Source: Xenorhabdus budapestensis
Lineage (GTDB): Bacteria > Pseudomonadota > Gammaproteobacteria > Enterobacterales > Enterobacteriaceae
NCBI RefSeq assembly: GCF_002632465.1
Contig: NZ_NIBS01000004.1
Span: 31,968-95,967, forward strand
Reading direction: 5' to 3'
Length of the DNA stretch: 64,000 bases
Position numbers and translations under genes: made by a program. Below the pieces are notes generated by a model. That model did no database searches. It was given only the letters and a program-made list of their open reading frames with translations, and was not told where the DNA came from. This document shows, piece after piece, positions 39,805 through 47,706 of the stretch (the first letter of the stretch is position 1; each line of letters begins with the position of its first letter).

Positions 39805-41028
39805 TCACTTTATTTGATCGGCTGGAGAAACTAACAGTGTGATTTCTACTCGTCTGTTTTTAGCCCGGTGACTGGGAGTATCATTGGGCACAAGAGGATC
39901 ACTTGCGCCTCTTCCCTCGGTTTTGACTCGCTCAGGCTGATTCAGATAATGCTGAAGTTCTCTCTGGACAGATTTAGCTCTGGCCAGCGATAAAGAGTAG
40001 TTAGAGACGAAATGAGAATAGATGGGGATATTATCGGTATATCCGACAACTAAAATCTCACCTTTGTAATGGTTTATCGCTTCCGCTATACGCCTAATAA
40101 CATCCAGGTAACTGTTTTTGATTTGTGTCGAAGCTGACTTGAATAAACCGTCTCCTTTCAAGGTGACTATGCTTTTATCAGCCATATCGGTTACAGTTAA
40201 TAGCCCGGTTGAAATTTCATCCTGTAACCTGCCTTGTAGGTTCAGCGTCGGAGGAACAGGTGGGGATATACGATCATCGATGAGCACATTTGGCAGATTG
40301 GTCTGATAGATAGATGATAAAACCGGGGTAGATATATCACTTAATCGCCAATTCAGGCCGATATACAAGATACATCCCAGAAAACACAATAATGCTATAC
40401 AAATCCACATAGGCAAAAAAGGTTTCCAGAGTTTGTTGGGGTTTGTGATGACTTGTACATTGGGAGACAGTTCAGCGGGATGATTGCCGCGGATTGAGCG
40501 AATTAACTGAAACAGGCGTTGTTTTAGCGTTTCTAACTGAGAACGTCCGTTGTCCATGATGCGGTAACGTCCTTCAAATCCAAGTTGGAGACAAAAATTA
40601 ATCAGCTCCAAGAGGAATAAATTTTCTTTGGGGTTCTGTGATAATTTAGCTAACAGTTGGAAAAATTTTTCACCTCCCCAGGTTTCATTATGAAAAGTAA
40701 CCAGTAATCCACTACCTGACCAAACACTGCGACTTCCCCAAGGTGTAAGTGCGGCTGCTTCGTCCAGTGCAGTACATAGACAGTAGCGTGCGCCGATAAT
40801 GACTTCATAGGGTTGTTTGGCATGCTGACACGCGACTTCAAAACGTCGGATTTCATCAATCAATTTTTGACGTAAACTCGCTGGATCTGGATGAACAGTA
40901 GTATGCCGGATTTGGGGAAGAGTATTCAGCAGAGGATTTGCTGCGGCAACCAGAGGATTATCACTGGCTTTACCAGAAAACCATGTATGCTCAATCTCCT
41001 GCATTTCTTGTCTTATCATAGGCGTCAT
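39805..41028 (-). CDS. tssL: T6SS membrane protein TssL with C-terminal OmpA peptidoglycan-binding domain
   Basis: The protein has 407 residues. An N-terminal DotU domain (about 1-185) includes LCTALDEAAALTPWG and is followed by a transmembrane helix near 205-225. The periplasmic C-terminal OmpA-like domain (about 285-400) has the peptidoglycan-binding pattern VVGYTDNIP ... NYSLSLARAKSVQREL ... NRRVEI. This is the specialised TssL type that carries its own cell-wall anchor. It lies 10 bp before tssM and 5 bp after tssK. Confidence 0.95.
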   Translation of the reverse strand: MTPMIRQEMQEIEHTWFSGKASDNPLVAAANPLLNTLPQIRHTTVHPDPASLRQKLIDEIRRFEVACQHAKQPYEVIIGARYCLCTALDEAAALTPWGSRSVWSGSGLLVTFHNETWGGEKFFQLLAKLSQNPKENLFLLELINFCLQLGFEGRYRIMDNGRSQLETLKQRLFQLIRSIRGNHPAELSPNVQVITNPNKLWKPFLPMWICIALLCFLGCILYIGLNWRLSDISTPVLSSIYQTNLPNVLIDDRISPPVPPTLNLQGRLQDEISTGLLTVTDMADKSIVTLKGDGLFKSASTQIKNSYLDVIRRIAEAINHYKGEILVVGYTDNIPIYSHFVSNYSLSLARAKSVQRELQHYLNQPERVKTEGRGASDPLVPNDTPSHRAKNRRVEITLLVSPADQIK

Positions 41029-41033
41029 TACCT

Positions 41034-42374
41034 CTATTTAGGCTGATTACGGACAGCCCAAAACTCCATATTTAAACCGGGGAACTCGCCAGCCAAATGC
41101 AATGCAAAACCACCTGACTTATCCATTTGTTTCCATAAATCCCCGTCTTTTTCCAGTTCAAAATAGATATATCCTGAGTGCCAGGGGATCTGTCTTGGCA
41201 CGGATGGCAAAGCTCGTATTGAAATACCGGGTAATTGCAACTGAACCAGTTCGCGTATACGACCGACAGGGGCAATTTTCATTTGGGCTGGGAAATGACT
41301 CATCAGTGTGTCATTGGCGATATCAGCGTAGACAGCCAGAATAAAGCTGAATGTATTGACCATACTGGCGTTGGGTAATGTGGCGATGTTCAAACCATGA
41401 GAATATTCTGTCAATGGTAGCTGGATGGCATGCTCTTCCAGAATGATTGACAGCCCTTGACGCAACTGGAACATGAGTTGATTGAAACATAGCGTCAAAT
41501 TATCGTGATCATAGAGTGGGAAGATTTCATCCGGTACACGGTTTTGGGAGAACGTTGCTAATTCAGTGGCAAATTGCAGCCACTCACTAAATAACCTCTC
41601 CGGATGCAGTAACGATATATTCCGTATGTGGTTTACCTGACCACTATAGCGATTAACCAGGGACAGCAACAGGAAGTCCATGATTTCGGAATCATTGTGC
41701 CGTCCCAATTGTAATAAACGTTGGCTTATCTGCTGGCGGCGTTGCTCTAATAACCCCTGGATATCGGTGATAAATCCCGCCACTTGTGGGCTGGCGTAAC
41801 AATTAAGCAGGGGAGGAATGAATTGTTGATCAAGATAGATTTTATTATCACTGGTTCCATTTACGACATGCACAATACTCAATGCAGTCCATTCTGGTGT
41901 CAAATCAGACTCCAGCATCAGGCGCAAGCGCATTTTGCCGAATTGTACAGCGGCACTGCCGACTGACATGGCATTAAAATCATTCACTTCGGCTTCAAAG
42001 CTGATAAAACGTGCCAAAGAGTCTTTTTTTTCACTGAAAATGACTTCTTCTCTGCCCTGCCGAAAAAGAGGAAGGGCAAGTACTACATTAATATCTGTCT
42101 GATTTTCAGCGAGTTGTAAAGGAGCAGGGGTATTTGCGCCGTCAAAACTGAATGGGGTTCCATCTGGAAAAATACCACTCGCTGAGGAAAGCATGACTTT
42201 ACCCTGATTGAGTAGTTCTTGATCCAGTTCGAGTGTCAGAAAACCCCAGTAATAGGACATTTGGGATTTTCCCCAGTCGCGGACATAAGCTTCCAGATAG
42301 TTTTCAGTCTGTTGGAAATGATGAGGGCGCAGAAACATGCCTTCGGTCCAAATGACTTTTTCTGATCTATTCAT
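41034..42374 (-). CDS. tssK: T6SS baseplate protein TssK
   Basis: The protein is 446 residues from the ATG at 42374; a GTG at 42398 would add eight residues and overlap tssJ. The N-terminus KVIWTEGMFLRPHHFQQTENYLEAYV is the TssK hallmark. TssK trimers link the baseplate wedges to TssL and TssM. The late ATG was chosen because homologues start a few residues before the KVxWTEGM motif. Confidence 0.94.
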   Translation of the reverse strand: MNRSEKVIWTEGMFLRPHHFQQTENYLEAYVRDWGKSQMSYYWGFLTLELDQELLNQGKVMLSSASGIFPDGTPFSFDGANTPAPLQLAENQTDINVVLALPLFRQGREEVIFSEKKDSLARFISFEAEVNDFNAMSVGSAAVQFGKMRLRLMLESDLTPEWTALSIVHVVNGTSDNKIYLDQQFIPPLLNCYASPQVAGFITDIQGLLEQRRQQISQRLLQLGRHNDSEIMDFLLLSLVNRYSGQVNHIRNISLLHPERLFSEWLQFATELATFSQNRVPDEIFPLYDHDNLTLCFNQLMFQLRQGLSIILEEHAIQLPLTEYSHGLNIATLPNASMVNTFSFILAVYADIANDTLMSHFPAQMKIAPVGRIRELVQLQLPGISIRALPSVPRQIPWHSGYIYFELEKDGDLWKQMDKSGGFALHLAGEFPGLNMEFWAVRNQPK

Positions 42375-42381
42375 GATTTTT

Positions 42382-42963
42382 TCAGTTTCCTGCGGCACAA
42401 TTTAAGGTGGGACTTAAGCCTTTGCCAGTAACCTTAACGCACACTTGTAGTTCATCGGGGGCAAAACGCCAGAATTCGTAAAAAGGGGGTTTTTCTGGTA
42501 CGGGGACTGGAAACGAAGTACGCCATTTCTTGCCATCTAGTTGTTTATACTCGGCAATAATTCCGATATAGCTAATTTCTGGTTGATTTTTTTCCAACAA
42601 ATAATGTGCACGTTCGAAAGGAAGTATAAAAAATCGATCTTCATTGACCAATTTATCACCTAGTGTGTCTTTTACTTTGTCTTGTAATGAAAAAAAGTCT
42701 GTCGACATAAATTCTTCATTCGATTTCAATAAAAAAACATGTACTTTCAGTGGCGCTGAATCATTTACATTAGATGCGATATTGAAAATTAATTTATAAG
42801 GGGGCAACTTTTCCGGTTGCGATGAACAGCCTGTCATTATTAAGAGAAGCGATATTAATAAAAACGACGATAAAAACGCCCCTTTAATCCAATAAATAAT
42901 TGAATATAACGTTTTGATTAAGATTGTTTTTCTGAGTGAAAAATGCAATATCATAAAGTTCAT
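42382..42963 (-). CDS. tssJ: T6SS outer-membrane lipoprotein TssJ
   Basis: The protein has 193 residues. An unusually long N-terminal segment (about 30 residues) precedes the hydrophobic signal core and a lipobox LIMTGC with Cys46. The mature domain has the beta-sandwich pattern of TssJ/VasD (DSAPLKVHVFLLKSNEEFMSTDFFSLQDK). It anchors the TssLM complex to the outer membrane. The start is uncertain (42963 or 42954; no clear ribosome site). Confidence 0.9.
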   Translation of the reverse strand: MNFMILHFSLRKTILIKTLYSIIYWIKGAFLSSFLLISLLLIMTGCSSQPEKLPPYKLIFNIASNVNDSAPLKVHVFLLKSNEEFMSTDFFSLQDKVKDTLGDKLVNEDRFFILPFERAHYLLEKNQPEISYIGIIAEYKQLDGKKWRTSFPVPVPEKPPFYEFWRFAPDELQVCVKVTGKGLSPTLNCAAGN

Positions 42964-43012
42964 TAATTATTCAGGCATAGCCAGCATTGAATAAAATAAA
43001 AAGTCGAGTGTA

Positions 43013-43405
43013 TCAGGCCGCTGAAATAAGCACTTTTGTCTGGCTGGGAGTAATGCGGGCACCTACAGCGTTCGTTGAATTCTGCATAGTGAGACTTGTC
43101 AGCCGTGTTACTGGCGAGCCTTTAATTAAGACGGAGTTAGCCCCTAATGTATGCCGGGCTGGTCCCATTACTGTTCCGGAAGCCACTCCCATATTAACAC
43201 CAGCGTTATCACCTGTTGTCATGGGAAAGTTTGTCGCTATGTTATGTACAGGCGAACCAGCAAATAAGATGTTCATGGCATTAGTGATGCCGGTAGGCCC
43301 TTGTGCCATATTGGGATAAGGCACAGGTACAGGAAAGGGGCATGGGGTCAGGCAAGTATCAGGTGCCGCTAAATCCATTCCACCAGCTTGAGTATTGGCA
43401 AACAT
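43013..43405 (-). CDS. PAAR-like DUF4150 protein
   Basis: This 130-residue protein of the DUF4150 (PAAR-like) family is rich in Gly, Pro, Asn and Thr, with PDTCLTPCPFPVPVPYPNMAQ near residue 15 and MGPARHTLGANSVLIKGSPVTRLTSLT near 85. Such proteins cap VgrG spikes and often carry C-terminal toxins. Here the protein ends shortly after the PAAR-like fold, so no effector domain is fused. It closes the DUF2169/pentapeptide/DUF3540 cassette, 9 bp after the DUF3540 gene and 49 bp before tssJ. Confidence 0.87.
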   Translation of the reverse strand: MFANTQAGGMDLAAPDTCLTPCPFPVPVPYPNMAQGPTGITNAMNILFAGSPVHNIATNFPMTTGDNAGVNMGVASGTVMGPARHTLGANSVLIKGSPVTRLTSLTMQNSTNAVGARITPSQTKVLISAA

Positions 43406-43414
43406 GATATCTCC

Positions 43415-44032
43415 TTAACCAATATGAATTTGTTCAGCATCTATCTTGGTGACAGCTTTTGCAGATACCATAGTATTTTGGGCATGTAATCGGATATAGC
43501 TTTCAGCCTGCATATCTAACTGGCCTGCCTGAACTTGTTCTGTCTGTGTTGTATGACGAAATAGTCGGTTGCTAAGCTGTGTTACTGTCTGCCAGACAGA
43601 CTCAAATTTATTGCCAACCAGTTGGGTGATTGATACCCATGCAGACAGTGATTCACCACTGTATTGCATTTTGCTGATATGGCAGTTTCCAATGCTGGCA
43701 GCAATATTCAGTCCGTTGCTGTTTAAACTTAAATCTCCCTGAGAAGAGATAGCCAGATCACCGGGCACGCTGATTTCTGCCAGATATTGTTGTTCAGATC
43801 GCTCTAATACGGCCAAAACCCACAGTTGATCATCAACTGTCGTCACTAAAACGGTATCTCCCAGTTCAGGAGTCAACAGGCAACTGGCAGCTCGTCGGCA
43901 GTGCCATCCCCGGTTGTTATTTTCCACCATTAAACTACCGTCTTGAAGGCGATTAACAACCTGACCTGCAACTTGTTGTAAGGGTTCGGTAGTAAGAGGG
44001 TGTGAAGAAAGCGCATAAGAAGGTTTTGACAT
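43415..44032 (-). CDS. DUF3540 family T6SS accessory protein
   Basis: This 205-residue protein has an N-terminal beta-rich domain with AASCLLTPELGDTVLV and a C-terminal repetitive beta segment (QAESYIRLHAQNTMVSAKAVTKIDAEQIHIG) resembling the end of a VgrG spike. DUF3540 proteins occur with DUF2169 and DUF4150 genes next to vgrG. They are thought to help load or cap the spike, but no precise activity is established to my knowledge. It lies between the pentapeptide protein and the PAAR-like protein. Confidence 0.82.
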   Translation of the reverse strand: MSKPSYALSSHPLTTEPLQQVAGQVVNRLQDGSLMVENNNRGWHCRRAASCLLTPELGDTVLVTTVDDQLWVLAVLERSEQQYLAEISVPGDLAISSQGDLSLNSNGLNIAASIGNCHISKMQYSGESLSAWVSITQLVGNKFESVWQTVTQLSNRLFRHTTQTEQVQAGQLDMQAESYIRLHAQNTMVSAKAVTKIDAEQIHIG

Positions 44033-44046
44033 TTTGATTCTCCCGG

Positions 44047-45111
44047 TTAAATCTTACGTTGCATACTCCACTCTTCGGCTGCAAACAGTTCAGGATCATT
44101 TTCCAGGATGCCACGACGGTCAGAAAACAGTGCTTCAGTTTGTTGGGCACGATGAAAAAGTGTTCTCATAAAGTGTGCTGTACGAAAGTCACTATTGTTG
44201 ACATTAGCATAGGAAAGATCGGCATAAGACATATCACAGCCGGTAAATTGTGCATTCACTGCATGTACTTTGTGCATAATGGCCTGAATTAATTTGCTTT
44301 GCCTGAAATCAGCAGATTCAAGACAGGCACCGACGAAAATCGCCTGTTCAAACAGGCTATTGCTGCAACATGCCTGAGTTAAATCTGCTTCAATGAATAA
44401 AGCTTGGGTTGCATTGACATTCGATAACATTGCACCTTGTAAAGTGGCACCCTTGAAATTGCAGTTAGTCAACCTTGCATGATTGAAGTTTGCTGCTTCA
44501 AGTTGACAGTCTGTGAACAGGCACTCTTTAAGTTGTTGTGTCTGATAGTTCTGACCACGGAGATCACATTCAAAAAAAACAGCTTTAGTGTATTCATTGG
44601 CAGAAAAGCCTGTTTCCCGTAAATCCAGCCGAAAAAAAGTGACCAGAAACAGATGGTTATTCGTTAATTTTGCTTGTTTAAGTGTTGAATCAGTAAATGT
44701 TACCCGCTCAAGATCACTATTGCTAAATTCCACACATTGCAGTGAACTGGATATAAACTGAGTTTCGTTTTGCTGAGTTTCTGTAAAACGTGCTTTCTGC
44801 AAAATACATTGATTAAATACGCTGTTTGTTATTTCACTTTTGTCGAATACAGTGCGGATCATATTGCATTGTTCAAAAACACTCTGTTCGAGCAGGGCTG
44901 AATCAAAAACGGCTTCTTCGAGTTGGCATTCAGTAAAAACGGTTTCTTTCAGTTGAGCGTGAGAAAAATCCGTACCAGAAAAATCAACTTCTCTGAAAAT
45001 CCCACCAGATAAATCCTGCCGGGTGAGCGACATATTCTGCAAGCTGACTTTCTCAATTATCTCCCCTTGTTTGATTTTTGTTATCAGATCACCTGTTGAC
45101 AGCGAATTCAT
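44047..45111 (-). CDS. Pentapeptide-repeat protein of the T6SS spike cassette
   Basis: The 354 residues are almost wholly pentapeptide repeats of the A(D/N)LXX type, for example SGTDFSHAQLKETVFTECQL. They would form a right-handed four-sided beta-helix. The start overlaps the stop of the DUF2169 gene (ATGA), so the two are coupled. No catalytic domain is visible. The cassette position suggests an adaptor for loading cargo on the VgrG tip, which is inference. Confidence 0.85.
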   Translation of the reverse strand: MNSLSTGDLITKIKQGEIIEKVSLQNMSLTRQDLSGGIFREVDFSGTDFSHAQLKETVFTECQLEEAVFDSALLEQSVFEQCNMIRTVFDKSEITNSVFNQCILQKARFTETQQNETQFISSSLQCVEFSNSDLERVTFTDSTLKQAKLTNNHLFLVTFFRLDLRETGFSANEYTKAVFFECDLRGQNYQTQQLKECLFTDCQLEAANFNHARLTNCNFKGATLQGAMLSNVNATQALFIEADLTQACCSNSLFEQAIFVGACLESADFRQSKLIQAIMHKVHAVNAQFTGCDMSYADLSYANVNNSDFRTAHFMRTLFHRAQQTEALFSDRRGILENDPELFAAEEWSMQRKI

Positions 45112-47684
45112 ATCACTTCCTTATCTCGTTTAGGTAAGGTTTTAGTTTGCTGTGTGTAGACACCTTCAAACAAGGTTGAGTCATCAACGATGGATTGGGA
45201 CATATCGGCGCGGAATAGATTGGTTTCCCGTAAGTCCGTACCATTAAAGCTGCATTTTTGCATCAGAGCATTCATCAGATTGGCATTGTTCAACAAAGCC
45301 CCCCGAAAATCTGTTCTGATAAATATGCTTTTTATCGTATTTAAATACTGCATATCGGCTGACTGGCAGTTGGCTTCACTCAGATCACAGTTGTTTAAAG
45401 TCGTAGAGTGAAATACTGACTGAACCAAAGGCATTTTGCGCAGATTGCACTCTGTTAAAGTAGCCTGACTGAAATCAGCCTGGTTAAGTTCGCTGTTCAT
45501 CGCAAAAGCACAAGTTAACAGATTAGCGGAGCGATATCGGATCTTGTTTGCTTCAGTTTCTACCCAGGCACAGCTTTCGAGGAGTGCATGGTCAAAAATA
45601 GTTTGTTCCAGTTTGCACTTGAGAAAAGATACCTTATTCAGGTTTGCATGATTGAATTTGAGTGCAGGTAATTGGAGTTCTGCAAAGGTACAATCTTTCC
45701 ACTGGGAATGCTGAAAATCACAATGAGTAATAAAAACTTGTTGCAGGAACAGATCTGTGAATGTTGCGCGGTTGAACTGGCAATGATCAAACAGTGCTTC
45801 CTGTAACTGTGTTTCTTTGAAGCTGGTGGCAGAAAAATCGCTCTGTTCACATTTAGCCAGTATTAAGTTGGCATTATCCAGTTTAACTCCAGACAGGGAA
45901 GCGTTGCAGATCTCTGTTCTGGCCAGCATAGCTTCACTGAAATTGGCTTCATCCAGTTGGCTGTTATTGAAACAGGCGCTTTCCAATAATGCCCGGGAAA
46001 AATTGGCTCCGCGCAGATCCATGTTTGACAAGTCTGCTCCGGTAAAATCCATACCACTGAAATTACCGTCTTGCTCCATGATCTTTTGCACCCGTTTACG
46101 GATGATTTGCGACAAACTACCGGTCAGGCGTAAGGCGGGGTTTTGTGATTGCACTGAAAAAAAATAGGTATCACGTAGTGATTGTTCAATTTGTGCTAAT
46201 TTTTGGTCATCAAACGCTATTTGCTGTTGTTGCTTCTGCAATATATCCCGCATCTTATAGAGATTTTCCGGCCCTCTGGCTTGGTTTTCTGTCACAGATT
46301 GATCAATATCAATACCCAGTTGTTTCGCTTTGTCAGCCATTTCCACTCGCTTTAGCTCTGCTTCGGCACGCTTTTGGGTAGCATCCTGCTCTATTTTCTC
46401 CACAAATTCTGGCAGTTCATCCAATCTGGGGGTAGCAGGAGGTGCAGATGTTGTGGGGGAAGCAGGAATGATAGTATCGATATCGTAACCATATTCAGCT
46501 AAACGTTCTTTCTGTTGTTCACGGAGACGTTTTTCACGATTAAGCACGGTTTCTTGGATTGGATTGTTTTCAGGTTGTTCCGTATCTATCCACGGGCCAA
46601 TAATTTCTTCAGGGATGAGATCTTTTTCCCGGAAGCTATACAAAACGCCTTTTTCTTTATCCATACGTTGGTTGAGTACTTGCAAATAATGATTTTCCGC
46701 AAGGGGATTATCATTTAATTCCAGAGCCGATACCATTTGTAATACATCCGCTGCATCATCTTCATTAATCCGGGAACATCCATGCCATATCAGGATCATT
46801 TGTTCCAGATGAGGGAAGAACCATACTGTCGTCTGGCGCATGCCTATTTCTTCAAAAATCTCCTCATCAAGGCGTAATCGCTTGATAAAGCAACGCGCCC
46901 TCCACGCAGGCAAAACGCCTTCTTGTACTGGTTTTTCAGGATGCATATTCTCAATACGCCATGCAGCCTGAACCGGCAGGGAAGTTATCTGATCCAGCCA
47001 TTGATCCCTTGGGGCTGCATTAAATAGTCGCCAGTCAATATCATGGGCAAACCCCGGAAATTCATTTTCCAGCCACTTTTTGTCATACTTTTTACCAATA
47101 CGGGTAAAACGACGCGGCCATGTAAAATCCAGTGGACAAAAACTGGCAGGAGTAGGGATCACCTCTGGTGATAACAACTGTTTGTGCAATGTTTCGATAT
47201 TGGGCAGATGATGGATTTTTACGCCATTTTCCATCAATTCCGGGTTGAAACCGATACCGTGTGGGTTCTCTTCATAGCCTTCACCACCAAAAGCCCGGCT
47301 CCAGTCCAATCGCATTTGTTCAAATGCCTCAGATTTTGAGGGAGTATCACCCATCCAATAACGATCACCGAAAGCAACCAATGTTTTTTCCAATTGATCC
47401 ACTTGAATACGTACTGTACAGGCTGTTTTATCGGCTTGGTGATGCGTATAGGCATAGCCTGTGGCCAGAAATTCAGCACAGGATTTAGGCATCGCGAGAT
47501 CAACAATACCGTTGCAGGTTTTCAGTTCTTTTTCTGCAAGTTGCCAAAGCTCTGGTTCTGGGCGTAAGCGTGGAGTAGAACTCATATCAGCTAGCGCCAT
47601 GATAGAAATCCCGAGATGGTTTTTTTGCATCCAGCGATAAGGCCGATAAAGCACACTTAAACGCAGAGGTTTGACGATTTTCAT
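45108..47684 (-). CDS. DUF2169 protein with C-terminal pentapeptide repeats
   Basis: The protein has 858 residues. The N-terminal DUF2169 domain (about 1-320) starts MKIVKPLRLSVLYRPYRW, typical of the family. A charged coiled coil runs from about residue 395 to 515, and pentapeptide repeats fill about 545-840 (FTGADLSNMDLRGANFSRALLESACF). DUF2169 proteins are T6SS accessory proteins; members elsewhere act as effector-loading adaptors. It follows vgrG by 22 bp. The fusion of a DUF2169 head to a long pentapeptide tail, next to a second pentapeptide protein, is noteworthy. Confidence 0.87.
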   Translation of the reverse strand: MKIVKPLRLSVLYRPYRWMQKNHLGISIMALADMSSTPRLRPEPELWQLAEKELKTCNGIVDLAMPKSCAEFLATGYAYTHHQADKTACTVRIQVDQLEKTLVAFGDRYWMGDTPSKSEAFEQMRLDWSRAFGGEGYEENPHGIGFNPELMENGVKIHHLPNIETLHKQLLSPEVIPTPASFCPLDFTWPRRFTRIGKKYDKKWLENEFPGFAHDIDWRLFNAAPRDQWLDQITSLPVQAAWRIENMHPEKPVQEGVLPAWRARCFIKRLRLDEEIFEEIGMRQTTVWFFPHLEQMILIWHGCSRINEDDAADVLQMVSALELNDNPLAENHYLQVLNQRMDKEKGVLYSFREKDLIPEEIIGPWIDTEQPENNPIQETVLNREKRLREQQKERLAEYGYDIDTIIPASPTTSAPPATPRLDELPEFVEKIEQDATQKRAEAELKRVEMADKAKQLGIDIDQSVTENQARGPENLYKMRDILQKQQQQIAFDDQKLAQIEQSLRDTYFFSVQSQNPALRLTGSLSQIIRKRVQKIMEQDGNFSGMDFTGADLSNMDLRGANFSRALLESACFNNSQLDEANFSEAMLARTEICNASLSGVKLDNANLILAKCEQSDFSATSFKETQLQEALFDHCQFNRATFTDLFLQQVFITHCDFQHSQWKDCTFAELQLPALKFNHANLNKVSFLKCKLEQTIFDHALLESCAWVETEANKIRYRSANLLTCAFAMNSELNQADFSQATLTECNLRKMPLVQSVFHSTTLNNCDLSEANCQSADMQYLNTIKSIFIRTDFRGALLNNANLMNALMQKCSFNGTDLRETNLFRADMSQSIVDDSTLFEGVYTQQTKTLPKRDKEVI

Positions 47685-47706
47685 TAAAATTTGCCAGATA
47701 TATTGG

